From positions 3,167,001 through 3,231,000 of the forward strand of contig NZ_CP060436.1 of the NCBI RefSeq assembly GCF_003590145.2: 64,000 bases of DNA. The letters run 5' to 3'. The DNA is from Pseudooceanicola algae. GTDB lineage: Bacteria > Pseudomonadota > Alphaproteobacteria > Rhodobacterales > Rhodobacteraceae. A model generated the notes under the pieces. That model was not told where the DNA came from and searched no databases. It saw only the letters and a list, made by a program, of their open reading frames with translations. The position numbers were made by a program, and so were the translations under genes. Shown one piece after another: positions 46,710 to 55,542 of this stretch; positions within the stretch are counted from its first letter, which is position 1, and each line of letters starts with the position of its first letter.

Positions 46710-46852
46710 GACACGCTCCTTTCATCATGGCGGGCGGCGGGAATCCGCACTGACCCGGATCTAATGTCGCGCTGCCGTGAAAGTGAGTTGAGCACGGCGC
46801 GCGGCGGGGTATTGTGGCAGCGTCTATCCACAAGCTTGGGGCAAAACAAGAG

Positions 46853-48964
46853 ATGGCAACGCGGTTTGCGGCGCTTTTCGTGACATCATGCCTGCTGTCC
46901 GGCACCGGGGCAGAGGCCCAGTCCGGCTTTGCTCCGGCCCGGTCGGTGACCCCGCCGCTGGGTGAGGCGGCGCCGTCTGATCCCGCTTCTGTCCCGGCGG
47001 AGTCCGAACCGGACGAGGTCGTGGCGGAAATCACCCAGGGGCCGCTGGCTCCGTCGCGGGCGGTGGTACCACGCCACCTGCACTGGGCGCTGATCGCGGC
47101 GCGGGCGGGGGATTACGACCGCGCCGCGCAGATTGCCCTGCGGGATGGCCCGGTCGCCGTCGACATCATCGAATGGACACGGCTGCGTGACGGCGAAGGC
47201 AGCGCGCAGGAGGTGCTCGATTTCCTTGGCGATCACGGGGACTGGCCGGGGCTGGACCTGCTGCGGTCGCGCAACGAAGGCGTCTTTGCTGCCGCCGATG
47301 CCGCGCAGGTGCTGGCCTTCTTCCATTCTTCACCGCCGGAAACCGGCCTTGGCACGCTGGCTTATGCTGATGCGCTGCGCCAGCAGGGGCAGGGCGATGC
47401 GGCGGATGCGGTGCTGATTGCCGCCTGGCGCAATCTGCGCCTCAGCCCGACGTTGCAGGCGACCTTCCTTGTCGGCAACCAGGACCTGCTGGCCCCCTAT
47501 CATGGGGACCGGCTGAACATGCTCTACTGGGCAAGCGGCGCCGAAGAAATTCAGGCGATGAAGGATGTCGCCAAACCGGGTGACTGGGCGCTGGCCCAGG
47601 CGATCCGCCTGGCGCGGGTCGGGGCCGAGGGCGCGGATGCGGCCATCGCTGCCCTGCCTGCCGAGGATCGTCTTGATGGCACCCTGGCCTATGCCCGCTT
47701 CCGCGCCCGCGTGGCGCAGGGCCGGACCAGCGATGCCAAGACCCTGATGGTCAGTCAAAGCCGCATCCCCGGTGGCCTTGATCGCCCCGATGCCTGGGCG
47801 AGCGAACGCCGCGCCTATGTGCGCGAGGAAATGCGCGCCGGGAACAACGACCTGGCTTATGACCTTGCCGCCCACCACCAGCTGACAGCGGGCGGCAATT
47901 TTGCCGATCTGGAATGGCTGGCGGGCTATATCGCCCTGCAGCGTCTGGACCAGCCCGAGGTCGCGCTTGGCCATTTCGAACGGCTGCGCGGTGGGGTGGA
48001 AACCCCGATCTCGCTCGGGCGGGCCTATTACTGGATCGGGCGCGCGCAGGAGGCGCTTGGCGACAAGGCAGCCGCGCAGGCGGCCTATCGCGCTGGCGGC
48101 GCGCATCAGACCAGCTTTTACGGCCTTTTGGCGGCGGAAAAGGCCGGGATGCCGTCTGATCCCACGCTGGCGGGAGCCCCCTCTGCCGTCCGTTGGCAAG
48201 GGGCGGATTTCGCCGGGTCTGACTTGCGGCAAGCCGCCGCCCTGCTGCGCTCTGCCGGGGAAGGCTGGCGGGCCGAGCTGTTCCTGCTTGGCCTGTCCAA
48301 CCGCCTGGATGAAGATGGATTTTCCGCGCTTGGTGCCATGGCCGAGGATTGGGGCGATGCGCATCTGCAGGTGATGATCGGCAAATGGGCTGCCGGGCGG
48401 GGCATCGTGCTGCCGCGCCATTACTATGCGCTGCACCCGCTGGCCGGGATGGATCTGCCGGTGCATCCCGAACTGGCGCTGGCCATCGCCCGGCGTGAAA
48501 GCGAATTTGACCCCGCGGTGATGAGCGGCGCTGGTGCCGGTGGTCTCATGCAGCTGATGCCGGGCACCGCACGCGACATGGCGCGGGATCTGGGCGTCAC
48601 AGACCACAGTCAGGCGCGGCTGACGGAGGATTGGCAGCACAATGCGGCTCTCGGCTCGGCCTACCTGGCGGATCTGGGGCAGCGCTTTGGTGGCAATGTC
48701 CTGCTGATGTCGGTCGGCTACAACGCGGGTCCGGGGCGGGCAGAGCAATGGCTGCAAAGCCTTGGCGATCCGCGCGACCCGGAGGTCGATGTGGTCGACT
48801 GGATCGAGGCGATCCCCTACCGTGAGACCCGCAACTATGTTCAACGGGTGGCCGAAAGCCTGCCGGTCTATCGCGCCCGGCTGGGCCTTGACCCCCGGCC
48901 GGTGCCTTTCAGTGTGGAGCTGAAGGGATCAACGCTTCTGCCGCTCGCGCCAAAGGGTGAATAG
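46853..48964 (+). CDS. Soluble lytic murein transglycosylase (Slt70-like)
   Basis: 703 residues from MATRFAALFVTSCLLSG, giving a normal signal peptide cut near GAEA-QS; a GTG 13 codons earlier is less likely. A long alpha-helical superhelix region (about 60-540) precedes an SLT catalytic domain with the glutamate in ARRESEFDP, GAGGLMQLMPGTARDMA and GYNAGPGRAEQWL. Cleaves peptidoglycan glycan strands in the periplasm, making anhydromuropeptides. Its last 36 bases overlap the convergent EamA gene. Confidence 0.93.
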   Translation: MATRFAALFVTSCLLSGTGAEAQSGFAPARSVTPPLGEAAPSDPASVPAESEPDEVVAEITQGPLAPSRAVVPRHLHWALIAARAGDYDRAAQIALRDGPVAVDIIEWTRLRDGEGSAQEVLDFLGDHGDWPGLDLLRSRNEGVFAAADAAQVLAFFHSSPPETGLGTLAYADALRQQGQGDAADAVLIAAWRNLRLSPTLQATFLVGNQDLLAPYHGDRLNMLYWASGAEEIQAMKDVAKPGDWALAQAIRLARVGAEGADAAIAALPAEDRLDGTLAYARFRARVAQGRTSDAKTLMVSQSRIPGGLDRPDAWASERRAYVREEMRAGNNDLAYDLAAHHQLTAGGNFADLEWLAGYIALQRLDQPEVALGHFERLRGGVETPISLGRAYYWIGRAQEALGDKAAAQAAYRAGGAHQTSFYGLLAAEKAGMPSDPTLAGAPSAVRWQGADFAGSDLRQAAALLRSAGEGWRAELFLLGLSNRLDEDGFSALGAMAEDWGDAHLQVMIGKWAAGRGIVLPRHYYALHPLAGMDLPVHPELALAIARRESEFDPAVMSGAGAGGLMQLMPGTARDMARDLGVTDHSQARLTEDWQHNAALGSAYLADLGQRFGGNVLLMSVGYNAGPGRAEQWLQSLGDPRDPEVDVVDWIEAIPYRETRNYVQRVAESLPVYRARLGLDPRPVPFSVELKGSTLLPLAPKGE

Positions 48965-49795
48965 CCCGGCGCTGATGACCACGGTCGCGCCGATCACCAC
49001 GTTCAGATGCAGGTCCTCGCCGAAGATGAACATGCCGACCAGCGCGCCGAAGAACAGCTGGAAATAGGCAAAGGGCTGCACGGCCGAGGCTTCGGCCATT
49101 TCGTAGACCCGGATCAGCAGGTAGTGGCCCAGCATGCCGCCCACGCACAACAGGGCCATCCAGCCCCAGTCGGGCGGGCTCATCGGTTCCCAGAACCAGA
49201 TGCCGGCGAGGGTCATGACCACCGCGCCCATCGTGCCGGTCCAGAAGAACGAGGTGGCCGAACTGTCGTAGCGCGCGACATAGCGGTTCAGTAGGCCGTA
49301 GATCGCGAACATCGCCGCGGCGGTCAGCGGCAGGAGCGCGGCGGGGGAAAAGACGCCGACCCCCGGCTGGATGATGATCATCACCCCGACAAAGCCGACC
49401 CCGATCGCGGACCAGCGCCGCCAGCCGACCTGTTCGCCAAGGATCGGGCCCGACAGGGCGGCAATCAGCAGCGGATAGGCGATGAAGATCGCCTGGGTGT
49501 TGATGATCCCGAGATAGGCAAAGCCCGCGACCATCACGCAGACCTCGACCGACAGAAGCGCGCCCCGGAACATTTGCAGCACCGGTTTGCGCGACCGGGC
49601 CACGGCACGGATGCCGCCGGTTTTGCGCGCCGCCATCGCGATGACGAAGGCCGAGAAGAACCAGTAGCGGATCATCACCACCATCAGGGTGTTGTACTCC
49701 CCTGCCAGGTGGCGCGACAGCCCGTCCTGGATGGCGAAGACCGCCGTGGTCAGGATCATCAGCCAGATCCCGAGCTTCGTGTTCTGTTGTGTCAT
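48929..49795 (-). CDS. EamA/DMT-family transporter
   Basis: 288 residues from MTQQNTKLGIWLMIL; the start overlaps the mnmD stop (ATGA), so it is translationally coupled to mnmD. Ten hydrophobic helices and two EamA repeats (FAYLGIINTQAIFIAYPLLIAALSGPILGEQ; EMAEASAVQPFAYFQLFFGALVGMFIFGE). Substrate unknown. The 3' end overlaps the transglycosylase gene tail to tail, so both transcripts are antisense there. Confidence 0.9.
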   Translation of the reverse strand: MTQQNTKLGIWLMILTTAVFAIQDGLSRHLAGEYNTLMVVMIRYWFFSAFVIAMAARKTGGIRAVARSRKPVLQMFRGALLSVEVCVMVAGFAYLGIINTQAIFIAYPLLIAALSGPILGEQVGWRRWSAIGVGFVGVMIIIQPGVGVFSPAALLPLTAAAMFAIYGLLNRYVARYDSSATSFFWTGTMGAVVMTLAGIWFWEPMSPPDWGWMALLCVGGMLGHYLLIRVYEMAEASAVQPFAYFQLFFGALVGMFIFGEDLHLNVVIGATVVISAGLFTLWRERQKR

Positions 49796-50469
49796 TCCGG
49801 TTCCGTGGGCTTTCGGGTCTGGGTCATGTGTCTCTTGCGGCCGAACCCCGGCGCGCGGGTGACTTCGAACCCGGCTTCGGCCAGGGCGCGGCGCACATGG
49901 CCGGCGGCGGTGTAGGTCGCCGCCGTGCCGCCCGCTGCGGTGTGATCGCATACGGCCTGCATCAGCGCGGGGTCCCAAAGCTCGGGGTTCTTGGCGGGGG
50001 CGAAACCGTCGAGGAACCAGGCATCGGCCTGTTGATCCCAGTTCGGCAGCGCCTGTCGCGCATCGCCCGCAACCAGGCGGAAGTCCAGATCACCAAGGGT
50101 AAAAGCGCTCTTGCCGAAATGCGGGGAAAGCTCCTCTGTCAGGTCGGCGATCTCGGGGAAGGCGGCCTGGGCGCGGATCATGTCAGCGCGTGCCATCGGG
50201 TAGGCTTCGAAGGTGGTAAAGCGCAGGCGACCGGCCGTGCCGCTGTCCCGCCACAGGCGCAGCGCGGCCAGCAGGTTCAGCCCGGTGCCAAAGCCCAGTT
50301 CGGCGATGTGGAACCCGTCCCGGAACCGTTGCGGAAGGGCATTCCCGGCCAGAAAGACATGGCCGGTTTCCAGCAACCCGTTGCCGAGGCTGAAATAGGG
50401 GTCGTCAAAACGGGTGGCCACGGGGACGTCGTCCTCGGTCCAATCCAGCTCGGGCGGCTGGTCCTGCAT
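49792..50469 (-). CDS. mnmD: tRNA mnm5s2U34 methyltransferase MnmD
   Basis: 225 residues from MQDQPPELDWTEDDVPVATRFDDPYFS. Same domain as the N-terminal half of E. coli MnmC: FHIAELGFGTGLNLLAALRLW (SAM site) and DAWFLDGFAPAKNPELW. It methylates nm5s2U34 to mnm5s2U34 in tRNA wobble positions. The oxidase half of MnmC is a separate gene divergent from this one, 58 bp away. Confidence 0.93.
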   Translation of the reverse strand: MQDQPPELDWTEDDVPVATRFDDPYFSLGNGLLETGHVFLAGNALPQRFRDGFHIAELGFGTGLNLLAALRLWRDSGTAGRLRFTTFEAYPMARADMIRAQAAFPEIADLTEELSPHFGKSAFTLGDLDFRLVAGDARQALPNWDQQADAWFLDGFAPAKNPELWDPALMQAVCDHTAAGGTAATYTAAGHVRRALAEAGFEVTRAPGFGRKRHMTQTRKPTEPE

Positions 50470-50527
50470 GGCGGGAACCTTTACGAGAGGGGGGTAAGGG
50501 TCGGCAGGATGAAGCGGAGTGGGCGGA

Positions 50528-51574
50528 ATGGCAAGCGTGGACGTGACGGTGCGGGGCGCGGGGATCTTCGGGCTGAGCTGTGCCTGGGCCTGTCTGAAAC
50601 GCGGCGCACGGGTGCGGGTCGTGGATCCGGGCGGAGTGGCGGCGGGGGCCTCTGGCGGGATCGTCGGGGCGCTGGCGCCGCATGTGCCCGAGAACTGGAA
50701 CGACAAGAAGCAGTTCCAGCTGGAAAGCCTGCTGATGGCCGAAGCCTGTTGGGCCGAGGTCGCCGCCATATCGGGGCGCGATCCGGGCTATGCCCGCAGT
50801 GGCCGGCTGCAACCCTTGGCCGATGCGCGGGCGGTAGAGCTTGCCCATGCCCGCGAAGACAGTGCGGCCCGTCTGTGGCAGGGCGCGGCGCGTTGGCAGG
50901 TGATCGCGGCGACGGGCGCGCCCTGGGAGCCGCAGACTCCCTCTGGCTGGCTGGTCGAGGACAGCCTGACCGGGCGTATCCATCCCCGCCGCGCCTGCGA
51001 AGCGCTGGCGGGGGCGATCCGCGCCGCGGGGGCCGAGATCTTGACGGAGGCCCCGGATGAAGGCGCGGAGGAGGGAGCTGTGCTCTGGGCGACGGGCGCC
51101 GCCGGTCTTGCCGAGATGAGCGGGCAGGCGGGTCGCATGGTCGGGACCGGCATCAAGGGGCAGGCGGCCCTGTTGCGCCATGCGGCACACAACCTGCCGC
51201 AGATCTTTGCCGGGGGGGTGCATATCGTGCCCCACGCAGATGGCACGGTCGCCATCGGGTCGACAAGTGAGCGTGACTTCGACGGGCTCGAGACGGATGC
51301 GCAGCTGGACGAGGTGATCGCGGCGGCGCGTGCCGCGCTGCCGGCCCTGCTGGGCGCGCCGGTGATCCAACGCTGGGCGGGTCTGCGCCCGCGGGCCAAA
51401 AGCCGGGCGCCGATGCTGGGGAGCTGGCCCGCACGGCCGGGGCATTTCATCGCCAACGGCGGTTTCAAGATCGGCTTCGGCATGGCGCCCAAGGTGGGCG
51501 AGGTCATGGCCGAACTGGTGCTGGAGGGGCGTGACGCCATCCCCGAGGGCTTCCGGGCGGCGGCGTTGTTCTGA
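50528..51574 (+). CDS. FAD-dependent oxidoreductase, MnmC oxidase-domain type
   Basis: 348 residues from MASVDVTVRGAGIFGLSCAWAC; a GTG three codons earlier is possible. N-terminal Rossmann FAD motif GAGIFGLS, then DAO-fold segments GGVHIVPHADGTVAIGSTSE, WAGLRPRAKSRAPMLG and ANGGFKIGFGMAP. Best fits the C-terminal oxidase of MnmC, which removes the carboxymethyl group of cmnm5U34 in tRNA. Divergent from mnmD, supporting this role; a glycine-oxidase-like function is the alternative. Confidence 0.82.
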   Translation: MASVDVTVRGAGIFGLSCAWACLKRGARVRVVDPGGVAAGASGGIVGALAPHVPENWNDKKQFQLESLLMAEACWAEVAAISGRDPGYARSGRLQPLADARAVELAHAREDSAARLWQGAARWQVIAATGAPWEPQTPSGWLVEDSLTGRIHPRRACEALAGAIRAAGAEILTEAPDEGAEEGAVLWATGAAGLAEMSGQAGRMVGTGIKGQAALLRHAAHNLPQIFAGGVHIVPHADGTVAIGSTSERDFDGLETDAQLDEVIAAARAALPALLGAPVIQRWAGLRPRAKSRAPMLGSWPARPGHFIANGGFKIGFGMAPKVGEVMAELVLEGRDAIPEGFRAAALF

Positions 51575-51580
51575 CAGGCA

Positions 51581-51641
51581 GGGCGCTGCCCTCCTGGGAC
51601 CTGCGGTCCCAGTTCACCCGGAGTATTTTCGGCCAGATGAC
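51581..51641 (+). repeat. Dispersed hairpin element, copy 9 (variant tail)
   Basis: GGGCGCTGCCC hairpin, second hairpin CTGGGAC/GTCCCAG with perfect arms, then GGAGTATTTTCGGCCAGATG, a diverged tail. It starts 7 bases after the stop of the oxidoreductase gene, in the same orientation. Confidence 0.7.
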
Positions 51642-51651
51642 AGGGAGCGGC

Positions 51652-52062
51652 TCAGCTGCCGCTGCGGATGCGGAAGACGCCGGTACCAGTGGCGGCAAGG
51701 GTGCCGAGGTCGTCTGAAATCCTGGCCTCGGCGAAGAAGGTTCGGGCGCCGCCACCGGTACGGAACCCTTCGGCGATCAGCAGCTTGCCCTTGACCTGCG
51801 CCAGAAAATTGGTGCTGAGGTTCAGTGTCATGGCAAGCAGGCGGTGATCCGGGTCGCCTGTGTAGCAGCCGGCAAACCCCATCGCTGTGTCGCACATCAT
51901 CGCATGCACGCCACCATGCAGGATGCCGTAGCGGTTCATCAGGAAATCTTCGAGCGGCAGTTCGAGGCGCGCATAGCCCTCGCGCCAGCCGGTGACCTGA
52001 TAGCCGATATGGTTTTGCATGGCTGAGGGGGCTTCGATCAGATCGGGGTCGAGTTCGGGCAT
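51652..52062 (-). CDS. PaaI-type hotdog thioesterase
   Basis: 136 residues. Hotdog fold with the motif NRYGILHGGVHAMMCDTAMGFAG, in which the aspartate is the usual catalytic residue of the PaaI group. Hydrolyses acyl- or aryl-CoA; substrate unknown. AGGA precedes the ATG. Convergent with the FAD oxidoreductase, with copy 9 of the repeat in the gap. Confidence 0.88.
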   Translation of the reverse strand: MPELDPDLIEAPSAMQNHIGYQVTGWREGYARLELPLEDFLMNRYGILHGGVHAMMCDTAMGFAGCYTGDPDHRLLAMTLNLSTNFLAQVKGKLLIAEGFRTGGGARTFFAEARISDDLGTLAATGTGVFRIRSGS

Positions 52063-52160
52063 GTGGATCCTCAGGCTGGTCCGGGCGCGGGGTGGAGACG
52101 TGAGATGATGCCAGCCATGAGCGGGAAGGTGAAGGGCTTGTTGGGGGCGAAGCGGTGTCA

Positions 52161-52227
52161 GGGGGCGCTGCCCCCTCTTGACCCCTGCGGGGCCAATTCA
52201 CCCCCGGGATACTTGAAACAGGGAAAC
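52161..52227 (+). repeat. Dispersed hairpin element, copy 10
   Basis: GGGGGCGCTGCCCCC, second hairpin CCCC-TGC-GGGG, CCCCCGG, tail GATACTTGAAACAGGGAAAC. Unlike most copies it lies in a divergent gap, between the thioesterase and fbp starts, 134 bp before fbp. Confidence 0.78.
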
Positions 52228-52361
52228 GATTGGAGCCCGGGTGAGGCGCGGGGCGCTGTTTCTGCGAGCGTTACCGCTCACATCCCTTCGGGAGCGTTGA
52301 AAGGCGTTTTTCTGCCGCGCAGGGTGTGGAATAAGTGCGGCAATGGCCCAAGGAGATTTTC

Positions 52362-53303
52362 ATGCCTGCAATTGATCCCGATCTTATTCCTGCAGACCTT
52401 TTTCCGACGATCGAGGCGCTTTGCGCCACCGGTGCCAAGGTGGCGGCCGTGGTTGCGCGCGGGGCTCTGGGGCCGTCGCTGGCGGCCGGGGTGGGCGAAA
52501 ACTCGGACGGTGACCAGCAAAAGGCGCTGGACGTGATGGCCGACGAAATGTTCGAAGCCGCTCTGCGGACCGCCGGGGTGCGCCATTATGCCAGCGAAGA
52601 GCAGGAAAGCGTGCTGAGCCTTGATCCCGAGGGCGCCTATGCGCTGGCGATCGATCCGCTGGACGGGTCCTCCAACATCGACGTGAACGTCACCATCGGT
52701 ACGATCTTTTCGATCTTCGAGGCGGCCGAGACGCCGGAGGCGAGCTTCCTGCGCCCGGCGTCGGAGCAGATCGCGGCCGGGTATATCGCCTTTGGGCAGC
52801 AATGCCTGCTGGGGATTACCTTCGGGGCGGGCACGATGCTGTTCTGCCTTGATCCGGAAACCGGGGTTTTCGCGCTGGCGGACAAGGCGATGGCGGTGCC
52901 TGAGGCGGCGAAGGAATATTCGATCAATGCCTCGAACCGGCGACACTGGCAGGTCCCGGTGCGGGTCTATGTGGAGGAATGCGAAGCCGGGGAAACCGGC
53001 GGCAAGGGCAAGAACATGAACTTCCGCTGGGTTGGGTCGCTGGTAGCGGAAACCCACCGCATCCTGACGCGGGGCGGCACGTTCCTGTATCCCGCTGACG
53101 CGCGCAAGGGTTATGAGAAGGGCCGGTTGCGGATGGTATACGAGGTCGCGCCGATGGCCTTCCTGGTGGAACAGGCCGGCGGGTTGGCCACGGATGGATC
53201 CGAGCGGATCCTCGACAAGAGCGCCAGTGAATTGCATGAGCGCTGCCCACTGGTCTTCGGTGCCAGCGAGGAAGTCGAGCGGGTGAAGGCCCTGCACGGC
53301 TGA
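52362..53303 (+). CDS. fbp: Class I fructose-1,6-bisphosphatase
   Basis: 313 residues from MPAIDPDLIPADLF. The metal/phosphate motif AIDPLDGSSNIDVNVTIGTIF is diagnostic for class I FBPase. Also GGTFLYPADARKGYEKGRLRMVYEVAPMAFL. It removes the 1-phosphate of fructose bisphosphate in gluconeogenesis or the Calvin cycle. With rpe next on the same strand the pair resembles cbb gene sets, but no RuBisCO or cbbR is present here. Confidence 0.94.
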   Translation: MPAIDPDLIPADLFPTIEALCATGAKVAAVVARGALGPSLAAGVGENSDGDQQKALDVMADEMFEAALRTAGVRHYASEEQESVLSLDPEGAYALAIDPLDGSSNIDVNVTIGTIFSIFEAAETPEASFLRPASEQIAAGYIAFGQQCLLGITFGAGTMLFCLDPETGVFALADKAMAVPEAAKEYSINASNRRHWQVPVRVYVEECEAGETGGKGKNMNFRWVGSLVAETHRILTRGGTFLYPADARKGYEKGRLRMVYEVAPMAFLVEQAGGLATDGSERILDKSASELHERCPLVFGASEEVERVKALHG

Positions 53304-53416
53304 CCCTGTCGTGGTTCCTGGCGGGGCCTCTTTGCGACGTCCCGCCAGTCAAAGCTTTCCCTGTGGGGGCTGGACCCCTATATGAGGCCCGTGTTCATCT
53401 GATCCGGAGCCCCGTC

Positions 53417-54106
53417 ATGTCCTTTTCCCGTGCGCTGAAGATCGCCCCGTCGATCCTGTCCGCCGATTTCGCCAATTTCGGATCCGAGATCGAAGCGGTC
53501 GAGGCCCAGGGCGCCGATTGGGTGCATGTCGATGTGATGGACGGGCATTTCGTGCCCAATCTGACCTTCGGTCCGCAGCTCTGCAAGGCGATCCGCAAGC
53601 ACATCACCACGGTCATGGATGTGCATCTGATGATCTCGCCCGTGGATGCCTATATCGATGCCTATGCGGATGCCGGGGCCGATGTGCTGACCGCGCATGT
53701 CGAGGCCGGGCCGCATATCCACCGCACGCTTCAGGCCATTCGCGGAGCGGGCTGCAAGGCCGGGCTGGCGCTGAACCCCGGCACCCCGGTCGAGGCCGCC
53801 GCGCCACTGCTGGACATGGTCGATCTGATCTGCGTGATGAGCGTGAACCCCGGCTTCGGCGGGCAGAAGTTCATTCATTCGCAGGTCGAGACCGTGCGTC
53901 GGCTGCGCGCCATGATCGGCGACCGTCCGGTGCATATCGAGGTCGATGGCGGCGTCACTCCCGAAACCGCGCCTCTGATGCAGGCCGCCGGGGCGGATGT
54001 CCTGGTGGCCGGCTCGGCGGTGTTCAAGGGCGGGTCGGTTGCCGATCCCGCCCCCTATGGGCACAATATCCGGGCGATCCGCACGGCCTGCGACGTGCTG
54101 GTCTAG
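53417..54106 (+). CDS. rpe: Ribulose-phosphate 3-epimerase
   Basis: 229 residues from MSFSRALKIAPSILSADFANFG with CGGAG before the ATG. TIM barrel with VHVDVMDGHFVPNLTFGP, DVHLMI, VMSVNPGFGGQKFI and VDGGV, giving the metal ligands and catalytic aspartates. Interconverts ribulose-5-phosphate and xylulose-5-phosphate. 113 bp after fbp. Confidence 0.96.
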   Translation: MSFSRALKIAPSILSADFANFGSEIEAVEAQGADWVHVDVMDGHFVPNLTFGPQLCKAIRKHITTVMDVHLMISPVDAYIDAYADAGADVLTAHVEAGPHIHRTLQAIRGAGCKAGLALNPGTPVEAAAPLLDMVDLICVMSVNPGFGGQKFIHSQVETVRRLRAMIGDRPVHIEVDGGVTPETAPLMQAAGADVLVAGSAVFKGGSVADPAPYGHNIRAIRTACDVLV

Positions 54107-54582
54107 GCTTCGCGGCCGGATCAGGGGGCGCGGCGAAGGGTCTGGAAGACCTGTCGTTTAAGTGCTTTGCGGTCTGGTGACCAGTCGGGGCGGCGCAAGG
54201 CGATTGGCCGCAAAATCGCAGCCGCGATTATTCCTTTCACATTGCGCGATAGCTGTGCTGATCGGGTGTCTCCCTATCAGCCAGGACAGTGTGTTCATAT
54301 CAATAAATATGATGCCATTTTTATGACAATTCATTTACCTATTGCGCGATTGGTGAATTCGAAGGCGGTGAGGGAAGATTGGGCAACCAATTGAAATAAA
54401 TTGAGAATGCAGGGCCGTTCGCCATTGTTCTGCCTGTCCGGAAAGAGCCGTCCCCGCGCCTGATTTCAGCCATTTGCAATGCGTCCGCTGCGCTGATGTC
54501 CCCGCTGCGCAAGGGACGTGCGACTTTGCCGATCAGCCCTTTGGGGCGGATCAACGGGGGCACATTTTTCGAGGAGGAAACA
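54107..54582. other. 476-bp AT-rich gap before the ABM-domain gene
   Basis: Markedly richer in A+T than its surroundings from about 54230 to 54410. Contains ATTGCGCGAT at 54241-54250 and again at 54341-54350, exactly 100 bp apart, and the hairpin TCATAT/ATATGA (54295-54312). No recognisable gene; probably regulatory. Confidence 0.55.
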
Positions 54583-55395
54583 ATGTACATGAAACTGACT
54601 TCGGCTTTGCGGGTTGCCGCATTGGTCGCCGTCTCGGCGACTGCGGCACCTGCCGACACCACCATGTCCGACGGGACTGTCCTGTCCGACACACCGACAT
54701 TCATCGTGACCTATATCGAGGTCGATCCCGCGGACATGGACAAGGCCAGGGCGCTGATCAAGGACCAGACCACGGAAAGCCAGTCGGAGGATGGCAATCT
54801 GCGGTTCGAAGGGTTGCAGCGCGTCGGGCAGGACAACCAGTTCCTGATCCTCGAAGCCTGGAGCGGTCCTGAGGCGCGCGCGGCCCATGCGGCATCGGAT
54901 CATACCCAGATGTTCCGCAAGGATCTGGAGCCGATGCTTTATGCGCCTTACGATGAACGACCCCATGTCGGGCTGGCCGCGGTCGATCCCGCGTCGCTTC
55001 CGGCGGGCGATTCATCAACCGTTTATGCTGTCACTCATGCCGACATCATCCCGGATGAACAATTCGCCCCCTGCGGCCGCCAGGTGGATCCGAATGGCCC
55101 CTGTGGCATCGAACTGGTCAAGAGCCTGCCCGATTTCGGCCGGGATCAGGACGGCAACCTGCGTTTCGACATCCTGACGCAATCCAACCGATCCAACCAC
55201 ATGACCATTGTCGAAATGTGGAACGGCTCGGATGCGCTGATGGCGTCTGAAAACAGCGCGGAAAAGCGGGCGTTCCGGAACCAACTGTCCGGCATTCCCT
55301 CCGAAGGTGGCGTAAACGCGGACCCGCAGTTCGTTCTGAACATGCTGACGGGCAGCCTGTATGACGAGCGGCTCTATACGCTGATCGGCAACTGA
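54583..55395 (+). CDS. Exported protein with two ABM (antibiotic biosynthesis monooxygenase-like) domains
   Basis: 270 residues from MYMKLTSALRVAALVAVSATAAPADT, a clear signal peptide; GAGGAGG lies before the ATG. Two ferredoxin-like ABM repeats, about 37-125 (TFIVTYIEVDPADMDKARALIKDQ ... FLILEAWSG) and 145-245 (VYAVTHADIIP ... HMTIVEMWNG). Most ABM proteins are cytoplasmic, so export is unusual. Two cysteines in the second domain may pair. Preceded by an AT-rich gap with repeated motifs; stands alone. Function unknown. Confidence 0.8.
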   Translation: MYMKLTSALRVAALVAVSATAAPADTTMSDGTVLSDTPTFIVTYIEVDPADMDKARALIKDQTTESQSEDGNLRFEGLQRVGQDNQFLILEAWSGPEARAAHAASDHTQMFRKDLEPMLYAPYDERPHVGLAAVDPASLPAGDSSTVYAVTHADIIPDEQFAPCGRQVDPNGPCGIELVKSLPDFGRDQDGNLRFDILTQSNRSNHMTIVEMWNGSDALMASENSAEKRAFRNQLSGIPSEGGVNADPQFVLNMLTGSLYDERLYTLIGN

Positions 55396-55411
55396 TGCGG
55401 GGCTCCGGGCG

Positions 55412-55456
55412 GTCGCGGTTCTGGCAGTCGCGGTTCTGACGGTCGCGGTTCTGACG
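55412..55456 (+). repeat. 15-bp tandem repeat, three units
   Basis: Units GTCGCGGTTCTGGCA, GTCGCGGTTCTGACG, GTCGCGGTTCTGACG in a row, then a partial GTCCGGG, 16 bp after the ABM gene stop. A short minisatellite in noncoding DNA. Confidence 0.85.
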
Positions 55457-55495
55457 GTCCGGGCCTGATTGCGGCGTTATGCGGGTTTTGCCTGC

Positions 55496-55522
55496 CGGCG
55501 TGGTCCTTTCCGGGCCACGCCG
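55496..55522. terminator. Stem-loop between convergent ABM and kinase genes
   Basis: CGGCGTGG pairs perfectly with CCACGCCG, 11-base loop, no T-run. Position suggests a shared terminator. Confidence 0.5.
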
Positions 55523-55542
55523 TTCATTTGCGCCGGGCTGGC

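Noticed and set aside
52362-54106. Calvin-cycle operon
   Set aside because: fbp and rpe fit one, but no RuBisCO, phosphoribulokinase or cbbR is present in the window, so gluconeogenesis and pentose phosphate roles suffice.
54167-54394. 75-codon ORF in the AT-rich gap
   Set aside because: No ribosome site, no recognisable motif, and it spans the repeated motifs that look regulatory.
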